Notes: generated from the sequence alone by a model not told the origin. A stretch of DNA of 64,000 bases from Acinetobacter sp. ANC 4178 (GCF_004331175.1 NZ_SJOD01000002.1:1-64000); one strand, 5' to 3'. Shown: positions 18,324 through 28,960, counted from the first letter of the stretch. A program made the numbers and translations.

Positions 18324-19844
18324 TTAATCGATAAATTGTTCCGACTGAATATTCAATTCAATATCCCAATGCTTGAATTGCACTTGTTCATCATGCAAAT
18401 CTGCAACAAGCAAAGGCCATTGTTTGGCATCACCAGAAACGCAGAGTTGCCATTGTTGCGCATTGCCAATGGTTAATTCAATGGCAGGAAGCATCGCATC
18501 GCTACGACTATGATTTAGTAAAACTGCTAATCGAAGCAATAGACATAGATGCACAAGTTTGCTACCACCAACCTTCATGACATCAATTTTTGCATCATTA
18601 CGTAACTTGCGACGATGATGTGCGACCAAATGCGAAATCTGATTTTGATCAATCTGCGAGAAGCCTGCAATGTCCGAATGTTGTAATAAATAGGCCCCAT
18701 GACGATGATAACCACCGTGACTAATCGCCAATCCAATTTCATGTAAATATGCTGCACGTCGCAGTAAGTCACTGTCATCACTGGTTAAATTCAGGGGTTT
18801 CGCAATCCCATCAAATAAATGCTGTACCGTTTTAACCACTCGCTCAGCTTGCTTTGGATCGGCACCATAACGCCCCATTAATGCTTGCACACTACGGTCA
18901 CGAATATCCTCATGTTGGAAGCGACCAAGCAAGTCATACATAACGCCTTCGCGTAATGCACCATCCGAATAAACCAAAACTTCTATTTCTAATAATTCGA
19001 ATACTGCACACAAAATTGCAATTCCAGCTGGCAAAACTGCTCGACGGTCTTCTTTGAGACCATCAAAATCCATTTCTGAAATATGTTTGTATTTAAGTAG
19101 TTTTTCTTTAAGTTTTTCTAGCCCTTCACGAGTCAGATTTTCTTGCTCATTACTCCAGCCCATATTAACCGCAATTTGGCGGCAAGCTTTAATGGTACCA
19201 CTCGATCCAACAACAGTATCCCAACCTGCTTCTTTGTAGGTATTGGCTATTGCAGATAATTCTTTCCGCGCTGCAACCACAGCCTTATCAAAGCTTTTTT
19301 GATTAATTTCACCATCAGGAAAATATGACGTAGTGAACGCGACACATCCCATTTGTAAAGACTCGGTGTGGATTGGTTCAAATTCTTCACCAATAATCAG
19401 TTCGGTTGATCCCCCACCAATATCAATCACCAAACGACGACCACTGTTGGCCATGGTATGAGATACACCCAAATAAATTAGACGTGCTTCTTCACGCCCC
19501 GCAATAATTTCAATCGGTTTTGGTAATATTTCTGCGGCTTTCTGAATAAATTCATGTCCATTTTTGGCTTGACGTAAAGCATTGGTTGCCACAATTCTTA
19601 AACGATTGGGCTGCACTGAACTTAAACGCCCGACAAAACGTGCTAAACATGCTAAACCCCGTTGTTGCGCGGCTTCAGTTAAGTTTTTATTTTCATCAAG
19701 TCCAGCAGCTAACTGAACTTTTTCTGACATTGATGCAACTTTTTTGACTTCACCATGGTCTACACGCGCAATCGCAAGGTGAAAGCTGTTCGATCCCATA
19801 TCGATGGCAGCAAGTAATTCTTCATCAATCAAAAAATCAGACAT
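18324..19844 (-). CDS. ppx: Exopolyphosphatase, Ppx/GppA family
   Basis: Releases phosphate from polyphosphate chains and/or converts pppGpp to ppGpp. The ASKHA-fold phosphatase domain shows LAAIDMGSNSFHLAIARV (residues about 10-27), the IDIGGGSTELI phosphate-binding loop and GSSGTIKACRQ. A C-terminal HD-like helical domain contains YLHEIGLAISHGGYHRHGAYL. At 506 residues it is full length for Ppx. It is divergent from trxA. With RelA in the same window it links polyphosphate and ppGpp metabolism. Ppx and GppA are not separable by eye. Confidence 0.92.
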   Translation of the reverse strand: MSDFLIDEELLAAIDMGSNSFHLAIARVDHGEVKKVASMSEKVQLAAGLDENKNLTEAAQQRGLACLARFVGRLSSVQPNRLRIVATNALRQAKNGHEFIQKAAEILPKPIEIIAGREEARLIYLGVSHTMANSGRRLVIDIGGGSTELIIGEEFEPIHTESLQMGCVAFTTSYFPDGEINQKSFDKAVVAARKELSAIANTYKEAGWDTVVGSSGTIKACRQIAVNMGWSNEQENLTREGLEKLKEKLLKYKHISEMDFDGLKEDRRAVLPAGIAILCAVFELLEIEVLVYSDGALREGVMYDLLGRFQHEDIRDRSVQALMGRYGADPKQAERVVKTVQHLFDGIAKPLNLTSDDSDLLRRAAYLHEIGLAISHGGYHRHGAYLLQHSDIAGFSQIDQNQISHLVAHHRRKLRNDAKIDVMKVGGSKLVHLCLLLRLAVLLNHSRSDAMLPAIELTIGNAQQWQLCVSGDAKQWPLLVADLHDEQVQFKHWDIELNIQSEQFID

Positions 19845-20109
19845 TCTTCAAATAAACCTGTACAGAATTGAGCCTAGAGTAATGCACATACATGCAATTT
19901 AAAAGCCATTTATGTCTTTTAAATACTGAGCTTTTTATTTTTAAGCATATATGACAATTGTGTTACACGATTAGCATCATCGTGAGCATCAATTAGACAA
20001 ATCTGCTGTAAAGGTCGAAAATTTACATCTAACACTACATTGTTAAAGATGGCTATGTAATACTTAGAGCCATTAGCTATCTTTTAATAAAATTTTTGGA
20101 GCATATTCC

Positions 20110-20436
20110 ATGTCAGGCAATATCATCAACACTACAGATGCAAACTTTGAAGCAGATGTTTTAAATTCAGATACTCCCGTTCTTGTTGATTTCTGGGCAG
20201 GTTGGTGTGCACCGTGTAAAGCGATTGCACCTGTATTGGAAGTTCTTGCTAACGAATACGAAGGCAAAGTAAAAATTGTAAAAGTTGACGTAACTTCTTG
20301 CGAAGCAACAGCGGTTAATTACAACATTCGTAACATTCCGGCATTATTAATGTTTAAAAATGGCGAAGTCGTTGCACAACAAGTTGGCGCAGCACCAAAA
20401 TCTAAATTAACGGCCTTCATTGAAGACCACATCTAA
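20110..20436 (+). CDS. trxA: Thioredoxin 1
   Basis: A cytoplasmic dithiol reductant for ribonucleotide reductase, methionine sulfoxide reductases and others. The active site reads W32-C33-A34-P35-C36 in DFWAGWCAPCKAIAP, so alanine replaces the usual glycine of CGPC. The cis-proline region reads NIRNIPALLMF rather than the commoner RGIPTLLLF. Both are single-residue departures likely to shift redox potential slightly. The 108 residues are normal. It is monocistronic and closed by an intrinsic terminator. Confidence 0.96.
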   Translation: MSGNIINTTDANFEADVLNSDTPVLVDFWAGWCAPCKAIAPVLEVLANEYEGKVKIVKVDVTSCEATAVNYNIRNIPALLMFKNGEVVAQQVGAAPKSKLTAFIEDHI

Positions 20437-20459
20437 TTCAAACTTTGCAATTAGACCAA

Positions 20460-20488
20460 ATGCGCTATGCTCAATAGCGCATTTTTTT
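20460..20488 (+). terminator. trxA terminator
   Basis: Stem ATGCGCTA / TAGCGCAT with a 7-base loop, followed by a T-run. Confidence 0.88.
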
Positions 20489-20761
20489 CGTCTATAAATT
20501 GACAAAGTCAAGAATCTCTCTTATATTTCATGTTCAAGAAAGAAAGGATTTTTCAAGTCCATCTTTTTCTTACAAGACACAACACATAAGATCGCCGTTC
20601 GGCAACAGAATTTGTTTCACACATTTTCTCTTCGCAACAATTTATCAGACCACCGCGTTGTTATTGTATTAATACAATGCCGTCATTTTATTGCTGTATG
20701 CGACCGAATGTTGCTCCCTTTCCAACCTGTTTCTAGAATTTTTGATTCTATCTGACCACCT
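20489..20761 (+). other. rho leader region
   Basis: No ORF was recognised. It contains a small GCCG-TT-CGGC hairpin near 20594 and the palindrome annotated separately. The long leader would fit Rho autoregulation by premature termination, known for E. coli rho, but I cannot identify rut sites with certainty. Confidence 0.35.
20663..20678. promoter_or_regulatory. Perfect 16-bp palindrome in the rho leader
   Basis: ATTGTATT-AATACAAT is a perfect palindrome 84 bp upstream of the rho start codon. It could be a dimeric-regulator operator or part of the promoter. No regulator is identified. Confidence 0.35.
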
Positions 20762-22030
20762 ATGAATTTAACCGAACTCAAGAAAAAACCAATTGGCGAA
20801 CTCATCAAAATTGCAGAGTTTATGGGCCTCGAAGGAATGGCACGTAACCGTAAGCAAGATATTATCTTTGCCATCTTAAAGCGTCATGCGATGAATGGCG
20901 AAGAGATCTTTGGTGATGGCGTTCTCGAAATTCTGTCAGATGGTTTTGGTTTCTTACGCTCTGCCGCAGGTTCTTATCTTGCCGGACCAGATGACATTTA
21001 TGTTAGCCCTTCGCAAATTCGTCGTTTTAATTTGCGCACGGGTGACACCATCACGGGAACGATTCGCCCACCGAAAGAAGGTGAACGTTATTTTGCCCTG
21101 TTGAAAGTGAACCAAATTAACTACGACACCCCTGAAAACTCACGTAATAAAATTTTATTCGAAAACTTAACGCCATTATTCCCAACTGAACAATTGGTGA
21201 TGGAGTTAGGTAACGGCACCACAGAAGATTTAACTGCTCGTGTGGTGGATTTGGTTGCGCCAATTGGTAAAGGTCAACGTTCAATTATTGTTGCCCCACC
21301 CAAAGCGGGTAAAACCATGTTGTTACAAAATATCGCGCAATCGATTGTACGTAACAACCCTGAATGCTTCCTGATCGTTCTTCTGATTGATGAACGTCCT
21401 GAGGAAGTGACTGAAATGGAGCGCACAGTACGTGGTGAAGTAATTGCCTCTACGTTTGATGAATCTCCTGCGCGCCACGTACAAGTTGCTGAAATGGTGA
21501 TTGAAAAAGCAAAACGTTTGGTTGAACACAAAAAAGATGTTGTGATTCTACTGGACTCAATTACCCGTTTGGCTCGTGCTTACAATACCGTTGTACCTTC
21601 ATCTGGCAAGGTGTTAACAGGCGGTGTGGATGCGCATGCACTTGAACGTCCGAAGCGTTTCTTTGGTGCTGCACGTAATATTGAAGAAGGTGGCTCACTA
21701 ACCATTATCTCAACTGCCCTGATTGAAACTGGCAGTAAGATGGATGAAGTGATCTATGAAGAATTCAAAGGTACAGGTAACCAAGAAATCACACTAGATC
21801 GCCGTATTGCTGAGAAGCGCGTATTCCCTGCAATGAACATCAAAAAATCAGGCACACGTCGTGAAGAGCGCTTAATGTCTGAAGATAATCTACGTAAAGT
21901 ATGGATTCTACGCAAGTTACTTCACACTCAAGATGAATTGGCCGCAATGGAATTCTTATTAGATCGTATGAAAGAAACCAAAACCAATGATGATTTCTTT
22001 GATCAAATGAAGCGTAAAGCAACCAATTAA
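20762..22030 (+). CDS. rho: Transcription termination factor Rho
   Basis: A hexameric RNA-dependent ATPase that terminates transcription of untranslated RNA. It has an N-terminal helical and RNA-binding OB domain (1-130), including [24 protein letters not shown], the Walker A region [15 protein letters not shown], the [12 protein letters not shown] stretch, Walker [16 protein letters not shown], and the R loop with [11 protein letters not shown]. Its 422 residues match E. coli Rho (419). It is monocistronic with its own terminator. Confidence 0.98.
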   Translation: MNLTELKKKPIGELIKIAEFMGLEGMARNRKQDIIFAILKRHAMNGEEIFGDGVLEILSDGFGFLRSAAGSYLAGPDDIYVSPSQIRRFNLRTGDTITGTIRPPKEGERYFALLKVNQINYDTPENSRNKILFENLTPLFPTEQLVMELGNGTTEDLTARVVDLVAPIGKGQRSIIVAPPKAGKTMLLQNIAQSIVRNNPECFLIVLLIDERPEEVTEMERTVRGEVIASTFDESPARHVQVAEMVIEKAKRLVEHKKDVVILLDSITRLARAYNTVVPSSGKVLTGGVDAHALERPKRFFGAARNIEEGGSLTIISTALIETGSKMDEVIYEEFKGTGNQEITLDRRIAEKRVFPAMNIKKSGTRREERLMSEDNLRKVWILRKLLHTQDELAAMEFLLDRMKETKTNDDFFDQMKRKATN

Positions 22031-22047
22031 TTTGATTCATGAAACAT

Positions 22048-22080
22048 AAAAAGGTCACTTTTATCAGTGGCCTTTTTATT
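22048..22080 (+). terminator. rho terminator
   Basis: AAAAAGGTCACT pairs with AGTGGCCTTTTT (one G-T wobble) around TTTATC. The T-run follows. Confidence 0.85.
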
Positions 22081-22441
22081 TGGTTGACTTTATTAACATA
22101 AATACACAATTCACCTTAAGCTATGTAACAACAATTGCAAATATTTGATTGCTAAATGAATGATATTAAAAACCTCTTTAATTTTATAAACTTAATAAGT
22201 ATTTCTCCAATACAAAGCACATCTTTAATTGTTATTTTCTGTTAAAAAAAAGCATTTATTTGCTCATTTTTTGGTTTTTTTTCACACAAACTAGTAGTAA
22301 TTCAAAATGGGCAGTGATAGCATATTCGCAGACCAGTTAAGCTGCTCCTGCATTGTTACTGCCTAACAAATTTAGGAAGAATAAAAGCACATAACAGCTG
22401 ACCTTGGTTTTTTTTAATCTCATATTTTAGAGAGTGATGCC
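22081..22441 (+). other. Long spacer and leader of the alanine-rich lipoprotein gene
   Basis: An A/T-rich stretch without a coding frame. GGCAGT near 22311 can pair with ACTGCC near 22358, enclosing about 40 bases and suggesting a structured 5' leader. AGAGAGTG precedes the ATG as ribosome binding site. No promoter could be fixed with confidence. Confidence 0.35.
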
Positions 22442-22708
22442 ATGTTATTCAAAAAAATCGCTATTGCTGCTGCAGTTGCTACTACTTTAGCTTTCGTTGG
22501 CTGTGCTAAAAAAGAAGAAGCTCCTGCTACTGAAGCTGCTGCTTCTGCTGCGTCTGAAGCTACTGCTGCTGCTTCTGAAGCTACTGCTGCTGTAGATGCT
22601 GCTGCTGTTGAAGCTGCTTCTGCTGCTGACGTTGCTGCTTCTGCTGCTGACGTTGCTGCTTCTGCTGCTGACGCTGCTACTGATGCTGCTGCTTCTGCTG
22701 CTCACTAA
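22442..22708 (+). CDS. Alanine-rich small outer-membrane lipoprotein (alanine-zipper type)
   Basis: An 88-residue protein with a lipoprotein signal: two lysines, a hydrophobic run and FVG-Cys21 as the likely lipidated cysteine. After KKEE it consists almost only of Ala, Ser, Glu, Asp, Thr and Val, with heptad-like units ending AASAADV. This suggests an alanine coiled coil like OprI/Lpp-type lipoproteins. Unlike E. coli Lpp it ends in His and has no C-terminal lysine for peptidoglycan attachment. Codon use is strongly biased to GCT, as in highly expressed genes. Strong terminator downstream. Confidence 0.85.
   Translation: MLFKKIAIAAAVATTLAFVGCAKKEEAPATEAAASAASEATAAASEATAAVDAAAVEAASAADVAASAADVAASAADAATDAAASAAH
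22613..22678 (+). repeat. Tandem 21-bp repeat within the alanine-rich lipoprotein gene
   Basis: Three near-identical 21-bp units built on GCTGCTTCTGCTGCTGACGT encode the seven-residue unit AASAADV/A. The third differs by a single base. The tract could vary in copy number by slippage, changing coiled-coil length without frameshift. Confidence 0.8.
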
Positions 22709-22729
22709 TCTTTACGATTAGGTAGTATA

Positions 22730-22761
22730 AAAAAAGAGAGAACTTACGTTCTCTCTTTTTT
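22730..22761. terminator. Terminator after the alanine-rich lipoprotein gene
   Basis: A6-GAGAGAAC pairs perfectly with GTTCTCTC-T6 around TTAC. Confidence 0.92.
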
Positions 22762-22831
22762 ATGCCTAAAATTTACAGTTCACATCGAAATATCAATAAT
22801 TTTAAGTAATTACACCAATTTCAGAATAATA

Positions 22832-22857
22832 AAAAAAGCAGATCAATCGATCTGCTC
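22832..22857 (-). terminator. Terminator overlapping the end of ihfA
   Basis: On the minus strand AGCAGATC pairs with GATCTGCT around GATT, then a T-run. The stem includes the final codons and TGA stop of ihfA. It ends the pheST-ihfA transcript. Confidence 0.88.
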
Positions 22858-23139
22858 TTTCCCAACACGCTGTCTAAATTTCTGACCTGCGCGGAATGTT
22901 ACAACACGGCGGGCAGAAATCGGAATCTCTTCACCCGTTTTAGGATTTCTACCTGGTCGTTGACGCTTATCACGCAACTCAAAGTTCCCGAAACCCGAAA
23001 GTTTAACTTGTTCTCCAGAAATAAGCGCTTGGCTTATTTCATCAAAGAATAATTCGACCATTTGTTTTGCTTCACGACGGTTTAAACTCGTGAGCTCACT
23101 TAAATGATCAGCCATTTCTGCTTTAGTTAATGCTGTCAT
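22843..23139 (-). CDS. ihfA: Integration host factor alpha subunit
   Basis: A DNA-bending nucleoid protein that works as a heterodimer with IhfB in recombination, replication and sigma-54 transcription. The HU/IHF fold is complete in 98 residues: the [13 protein letters not shown] start and the beta-arm with [20 protein letters not shown], including the intercalating proline. Its ATG overlaps the pheT stop by 4 bp (ATGA). IHF commonly assists promoters such as the sigma-54 amtB promoter seen here, though no IHF site was assigned. Confidence 0.97.
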   Translation of the reverse strand: MTALTKAEMADHLSELTSLNRREAKQMVELFFDEISQALISGEQVKLSGFGNFELRDKRQRPGRNPKTGEEIPISARRVVTFRAGQKFRQRVGKEQID

Positions 23140-25517
23140 GAAGCCCTCAATGTCGCCTGATAAGTGTTTTGCAACACTTCAATGATTGTATCCATACCCG
23201 ATTTGATTTCAGCATCTTCTAATGTACGTGAAGGATGTTGCCATAACAGTGCAAATGCCAATGAGCGTTTACCTGCTTCAACCCCTTGTCCTGTGTATAC
23301 ATCGAAGAGCCAATTCGAGTTTAACAGCTCCCCACCAGTTTTAGTGATAAGTTGCTGAATTTCACCAATATTAATCTTATCACTAATTAAAAGCGCAATA
23401 TCACGTCTAACTGATGGAAAACGTGATAATTCTGTAAAATTAGATACATAAGTTTGCAAAACTGCCTTTTGATCAAGTTCAGCCACCCAAGTCGTACCTA
23501 AATCCAACTCTGCTTCCAGCGTTGGGTGCAAACGACCCAAATAACCAATTGATTGACCAGCCACCACAATCTCTGCCGACTGACCTGGATGTAACCATAC
23601 ACGCTCAGAACGCGTATATTCCACTTTGACACGCCCTGCCGCCAATAGCTCTTCCACTTCACCTTTAAAGTCAAAGAAATCCATTGCTTGCGGTTTAGCA
23701 TGCCAAGATTCTGCTTGCTTCGCACCTACAGCAATCATGGCTAATGTTGGAATCTGTTTTAAATCATGGATATTATTGGCATCTTGATAGTCAAAACGCA
23801 AACCCAACTCAAAGAAGCGCACACGACTTTGTTGACGGTTAATATTATATTGCACACAAGGAATTAAGCTTGAAAGCAAAGTCGAGCGCATGACCGCTAA
23901 ATCACTTGAAATTGGATTAGCCAATGCCAAAGGATTCACTGCTGGATTGAGCTGTTTTTCAAGTTTCAAGTCCGCAAAGCTGAAACTAATCGCTTCTTGA
24001 TAACCCAAAGTCACGAGGGTTTGACGAAGCTGAGCCATTTCAAATTGGTCTTGATATTGAGCCAATTGTGCTTCAATTTTTGGCAAGCTGATTTGAATGT
24101 TGTCATAACCATGGATACGTGCGACTTCTTCAATCAGATCTTGGTAGATCGCCATATCATAACGGTGTGATGGTGGAACAACAGACCACTGACCTTCCGC
24201 TTTAACCGTCACAACACAACCTAAACGTGTCAGTGCATCAGCAATAAATTCACCTTCTACACGGTAACCCAACAGTTGATCGACTTGCGCCTGTTTAAGT
24301 TCAATCACTTCACGCTTAGGTAAAACTTCAGCTTGTTCTGCAACAGTAATCGGACCAAATTCACCACCAGCAAGCTCAGCAATCAATTGTGATGCACGAT
24401 GCATTGCAATCATTGGTAATTCAAAGTCTACACCACGCTCATAACGCTGCGACGCATCGGTATGTAAACCAAAACTACGCGCACGACCTGCAATATGTAA
24501 AGGTGCGAAGAATGCAGATTCTAAGAAAATTTCAGTCGTTTCATCGGTGACTGAAGATGATAAACCACCCATGATGCCCGCAATCGCCAATGCTTTTTCA
24601 TCATCAGCAATCACCATGACTTTTTCATTCAGCTCAACATCTTGTTCATTTAACAACACCAGTTTTTCTGCTGCTGTTGCTTGACGCACATGCACTGCAC
24701 CTTGAACTTTTCCACCATCAAACGCATGTAATGGTTGACCCAACTCCATCAACACATAGTTGGTAATATCGACCAAAATACTGTGCTGGCGCATACCTGA
24801 ACGCGCAAGCGCACGTTCCATCCATTCTGGTGTTGGTGCCTTGGTATTTACGTTTTTGATGACGCGACCCAAATAACGCGGGCAACCTTCAGTAGTGACA
24901 ACAACCTTTTTCTCATCAGCAATGGTTGCAGCAACCTCTTTAATTTCAGGTGCCACTGCCGTCATTTGGTTAATGACAGCAATTTCACGTGCAATACCAC
25001 GAATACTGAAGCAATCACCACGGTTTGGTGTGATGCTAATATCAATCACATGATCATCTAAATTTAGATATTCACGAATATTCACGCCCACAGGTGCATC
25101 TGCTGGAAGCTCTAAAAGACCATCAATTTTATCTTCTAGATCAATTTCCGAAGCACCACACAACATGCCTTGTGATTCAATACCACGTAGCTTGCCTTTT
25201 TTAATTTTAAAATCACCTGGTAACACAGCCCCAATAGTTGCAACTGGTGCTTTCATTCCCACGCGAACATTCGGTGCACCACATACAATTTGTAATGGCT
25301 CACCCGAACCAATATTTACGGTAGTGACACGTAAACGGTCTGCATCTGGATGCTGTTCTACTGTTAAAACTTCACCTACCACCACACCTGTAAATGGTTT
25401 TGCTGCAGGAGATAAATCATCGACTTCCAGACCTAGCATGGTCAGTTGGTCAGATAAAGTTTCGCTATCAATGGCTGGATTCACCCATGTGCGTAACCAA
25501 TTTTCGCTAATTTTCAT
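23136..25517 (-). CDS. pheT: Phenylalanyl-tRNA synthetase beta subunit
   Basis: The beta subunit of the alpha2-beta2 PheRS. Domains run in the usual order: an EMAP/OB tRNA-binding domain (about 40-150), B3/B4 editing region ([10 protein letters not shown]), B5, the catalytic-like core (RFFELGLRF), and the C-terminal ferredoxin-fold anticodon-binding domain ([16 protein letters not shown]). The 793 residues match E. coli (795). It overlaps ihfA by 4 bp. The gap to pheS is unusually wide (136 bp) and contains a palindromic repeat. Confidence 0.98.
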   Translation of the reverse strand: MKISENWLRTWVNPAIDSETLSDQLTMLGLEVDDLSPAAKPFTGVVVGEVLTVEQHPDADRLRVTTVNIGSGEPLQIVCGAPNVRVGMKAPVATIGAVLPGDFKIKKGKLRGIESQGMLCGASEIDLEDKIDGLLELPADAPVGVNIREYLNLDDHVIDISITPNRGDCFSIRGIAREIAVINQMTAVAPEIKEVAATIADEKKVVVTTEGCPRYLGRVIKNVNTKAPTPEWMERALARSGMRQHSILVDITNYVLMELGQPLHAFDGGKVQGAVHVRQATAAEKLVLLNEQDVELNEKVMVIADDEKALAIAGIMGGLSSSVTDETTEIFLESAFFAPLHIAGRARSFGLHTDASQRYERGVDFELPMIAMHRASQLIAELAGGEFGPITVAEQAEVLPKREVIELKQAQVDQLLGYRVEGEFIADALTRLGCVVTVKAEGQWSVVPPSHRYDMAIYQDLIEEVARIHGYDNIQISLPKIEAQLAQYQDQFEMAQLRQTLVTLGYQEAISFSFADLKLEKQLNPAVNPLALANPISSDLAVMRSTLLSSLIPCVQYNINRQQSRVRFFELGLRFDYQDANNIHDLKQIPTLAMIAVGAKQAESWHAKPQAMDFFDFKGEVEELLAAGRVKVEYTRSERVWLHPGQSAEIVVAGQSIGYLGRLHPTLEAELDLGTTWVAELDQKAVLQTYVSNFTELSRFPSVRRDIALLISDKINIGEIQQLITKTGGELLNSNWLFDVYTGQGVEAGKRSLAFALLWQHPSRTLEDAEIKSGMDTIIEVLQNTYQATLRAS

Positions 25518-25592
25518 AAATTCAATGTCCTTAATCTCCCCTAACCACTCTTTTAAAGAGAGGAAAACACACCACCGTTTTAGGTAGACCAG

Positions 25593-25624
25593 CCCCCTTT
25601 ATAAAGGGGGATTTAGGGGGATTT
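25593..25624 (-). repeat. Dispersed palindromic repeat, copy 1 (pheS-pheT spacer)
   Basis: The element holds the perfect 18-bp palindrome CCCCCTTTATAAAGGGGG (25593-25610) and an adjoining ATTTAGGGGGATTT. A second copy with 27 of 32 identical bases lies at 58198-58229 in the opposite orientation. In the pheS-pheT transcript it would form a G/C-clamped hairpin. Confidence 0.75.
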
Positions 25625-25653
25625 CAATAATTCTCAAATAACTGTTTAAACTA

Positions 25654-26655
<1,002 letters not shown>

Positions 26656-26678
26656 TTAATAATAAGATAAAACCCGAT

Positions 26679-26690
26679 ATTCTATCAGTT
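26679..26690 (-). promoter_or_regulatory. Possible pheS promoter (extended -10)
   Basis: On the minus strand, TGATAGAAT (TG, one base, TAGAAT at 26679-26684) lies about 45 bp before the pheS ATG. No good -35 is present at standard spacing. This would give pheST-ihfA its own promoter, separate from rplT. Confidence 0.4.
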
Positions 26691-26789
26691 TTTAACAAGA
26701 TTGATCAGTTTCCAATTAAGGAAAATTTGATTAACATCCGAAATTAGAAAAAGTATAAGATAAACCCACTTGCAAAGAGATCAATATCT

Positions 26790-27812
26790 ATGGCCCTCGA
26801 TCAAATTTGGAAACAACAGCTCACGCTCGTTACCTATGGCAATGAATTCTTCAACAAAGAGCTCAGTTTTAATCGTTGGAAACAACATCCTATTTTTGAT
26901 CAACATCTCTTTGTATTTCGAGATCTTATCTCGCAGCATTTATTGGCACAACACTTTCAAATTTGGCTTGAAGGACTCAAAAAACAGGGGACAAAGCGCC
27001 TAAGCTTACACAGCTCAAGTCTGTTAAATGACGAACAGAATCCGAATGCCAACGTCGAACTCCTGCCTTTCGCACATTTTATTGTCAGCCACGAAGCCAA
27101 TAAAAAAATAGCCTGGATTTTTGGTAAAGAATTGGCGGAATGGTATAACGCAGATAATGATTTTGAAGCCCCTGCTGCACAGAAAAATCCCTTACGTCAC
27201 GAAACCTTCTGGCGTTTTGAACTCAACTCCAAACTTGCCAAACGCATTGATGCAGACTTACAACGCCCAAATTGGGATGATATCCAGAGCTACACGCAAA
27301 CCGAATTATTCAATAACCCTTTAATGCAAGGTTTTGTCGAACCGACACAATCAAACTTACCGTATTTTGGCTATGTTGCAAAAACAAATACTGAAAACGA
27401 ATTAGATTCACAAAAACTTGCTTTAATACCGACGGATTATCCTGCTGATTTTGCACATAAATCCCTCTACAGACTCGAAGCCTTAAATCATTTTATCCAC
27501 AATAAATTACAACACCCTCAACATGAAGATGGCTCCCTACTCAGCGCCGATGAACAACTCAACCTACGTCACTTTTCACAAAAGCTCGAAGATATTCAAA
27601 CTAAATTTATTGTTAAAGTTGCCAACCACTATCAAACAGCGCAACTAACTTCAGTTGCAGTCAATAACCCATTGGAAGGCGCCCCTGTTACAACCACAAC
27701 AGCTACACCTTCAGCACCGCATCACCCGCATAAAATTGGTTCTTCTGCTGTATTCAAGCTCATTCTAATTACTGTTGTAATTTGTATTCTCGCTTATTAT
27801 TTTGGTTTATAA
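26790..27812 (+). CDS. Conserved hypothetical protein with C-terminal membrane anchor
   Basis: A 340-residue protein I do not recognise. The first ~290 residues are soluble and rich in Asn, Gln and aromatic residues, with FWRFELNSKLAKRID and YRLEALNHFIHNKL among the stretches that look conserved. After a Pro/Thr/His linker (about 285-315), the last ~20 residues form one hydrophobic helix (VFKLILITVVICILAYYFGL). With no signal peptide it should be tail-anchored facing the cytoplasm. It is monocistronic, inserted between pheS and rplT on the opposite strand, and ends in a terminator. Confidence 0.75.
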   Translation: MALDQIWKQQLTLVTYGNEFFNKELSFNRWKQHPIFDQHLFVFRDLISQHLLAQHFQIWLEGLKKQGTKRLSLHSSSLLNDEQNPNANVELLPFAHFIVSHEANKKIAWIFGKELAEWYNADNDFEAPAAQKNPLRHETFWRFELNSKLAKRIDADLQRPNWDDIQSYTQTELFNNPLMQGFVEPTQSNLPYFGYVAKTNTENELDSQKLALIPTDYPADFAHKSLYRLEALNHFIHNKLQHPQHEDGSLLSADEQLNLRHFSQKLEDIQTKFIVKVANHYQTAQLTSVAVNNPLEGAPVTTTTATPSAPHHPHKIGSSAVFKLILITVVICILAYYFGL

Positions 27813-27818
27813 AGTGCA

Positions 27819-27850
27819 AAAGAAAGCCACACAATAGTGGCTTTCTTTGA
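27819..27850 (+). terminator. Terminator after the tail-anchored hypothetical gene
   Basis: AAAGAAAGCCAC pairs perfectly with GTGGCTTTCTTT around ACAATA. Confidence 0.8.
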
Positions 27851-27921
27851 TGAATTTCAATATAACGTGCATAAGTACTGTATATTTTTAATTTTTCAAA
27901 AACATATTTTAATGGACAATA

Positions 27922-28134
27922 TTAAGAGGTAATCAACAAATTAAAAGGGCGTATCTCAATGCGTACTTTATGCTCATCGGCATGCTGATTGATATAATGC
28001 TGCACAGCAACAACTTCCCCTTCCAATTGTGCGTCTGGCCCATACATAATTTTAACCGACTCGCCAATTCTTGGAATCATTTCCAGCTTTACAGTGATCC
28101 GCGCTTGATTGATACCTACAATTTCTGCAAGCAT
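27922..28134 (-). CDS. Small hypothetical protein (70 aa)
   Basis: A short protein beginning MLAEIVGINQARITVKLE and ending RPFNLLITS, with alternating hydrophobic residues suggesting a compact beta-barrel. It has no signal peptide or membrane helix. AAGGA lies eight bases before the ATG. It is alone between rplT and the tail-anchored gene. I do not recognise the family. The good ribosome binding site and regular composition argue that it is real. Confidence 0.6.
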   Translation of the reverse strand: MLAEIVGINQARITVKLEMIPRIGESVKIMYGPDAQLEGEVVAVQHYINQHADEHKVRIEIRPFNLLITS

Positions 28135-28248
28135 TGGCCTATTCCTTTTTATAATGACTTGTTTTTATTAGGCGACTAAGTCTGATTCATTTAAAGATAA
28201 ATTATGTAACACCACTCAAATTTTATGCTTTAACAAAAAGTAGGCCAT

Positions 28249-28277
28249 AAAAAAGACCGCATAAAGCGGTCTTTTTT
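28249..28277 (-). terminator. rpmI-rplT terminator
   Basis: A6-GACCGC pairs with GCGGTC-T6 around five bases, directly after rplT. It separates rplT from downstream pheST. Confidence 0.9.
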
Positions 28278-28294
28278 AAATCATCGGAAGATGA

Positions 28295-28654
28295 TTAAGC
28301 AGCTAATGCGCCTTTAGCTTTTTCAGCTAAAGCAGCAAATGCAACTGCATCATGCATAGCGATGTCAGCAAGTACGCGACGGTCGATGATCACTTGAGCT
28401 TTTTTCAAGCCATCGATCATACGGCTGTATGACAAACCGTTTAGACGAGCACCAGCATTGATACGCGCAATCCATAGAGCACGGAATTGACGTTTCTTCT
28501 GACGACGGTCACGGTAAGCATATTGACCCGCTTTGATTACTGCTTGGAACGCTACGCGATATACGCGTGAACGAGCGCCGTAGTAACCTTTAGCACGAGC
28601 AAGAATTTTTTTATGACGGCGATGAGCCTGTACACCACGTTTTACACGAGCCAT
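28295..28654 (-). CDS. rplT: 50S ribosomal protein L20
   Basis: A large-subunit assembly protein that also represses translation of its own operon in many bacteria. The N-terminal basic tail [23 protein letters not shown] and the globular part with [25 protein letters not shown] are intact. The 119 residues match the family. It follows rpmI by 11 bp. Confidence 0.98.
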   Translation of the reverse strand: MARVKRGVQAHRRHKKILARAKGYYGARSRVYRVAFQAVIKAGQYAYRDRRQKKRQFRALWIARINAGARLNGLSYSRMIDGLKKAQVIIDRRVLADIAMHDAVAFAALAEKAKGALAA

Positions 28655-28665
28655 TTATAATCTCC

Positions 28666-28860
28666 TTAGATGTATGGGCACATACGACGAACTGAAGCAA
28701 CGTCACTCACGTGAACCATTACACAGCCGCGTAATTGACGAATACGCTTAGCAGATTTTTTGGTCAAAATGTGGCGTTTGAACGCTTGTTTACGCTTGAA
28801 ACCGTTAGCAGTCGCTTTAAAGCGTTTAGCTGCACCACGGCGAGTTTTCATCTTAGGCAT
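28666..28860 (-). CDS. rpmI: 50S ribosomal protein L35
   Basis: A 64-residue, strongly basic large-subunit protein: [20 protein letters not shown], then [18 protein letters not shown]. First gene of the rpmI-rplT pair. Unlike in E. coli it does not directly follow infC, which is about 4.1 kb away, and it has its own promoter. AAGAGGTTGTT precedes the ATG. Confidence 0.98.
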   Translation of the reverse strand: MPKMKTRRGAAKRFKATANGFKRKQAFKRHILTKKSAKRIRQLRGCVMVHVSDVASVRRMCPYI

Positions 28861-28932
28861 AACAACCTCTTTTGAACACCTGTTCGGAACGTTTGCACCA
28901 TTGCAAAACGACCTGCAGGTAAGGGAGCAAGT

Positions 28933-28960
28933 ATTCTAATCGAACTCTGTCTAAAACAAA
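28933..28960 (-). promoter_or_regulatory. rpmI-rplT promoter
   Basis: On the minus strand, TAGAAT (28933-28938) with TTGTTT or TTTGTT 15-16 bp upstream. The ~70-base leader could hold L20-dependent control structures, not resolved by eye. Confidence 0.5.

Noticed and set aside
22487..22705. Serine-rich open frame antisense to the alanine-rich lipoprotein gene
   Set aside because: It is the complement of the GCT-rich repeat (AGC codons); it has no ribosome binding site and depends entirely on the repeat composition.
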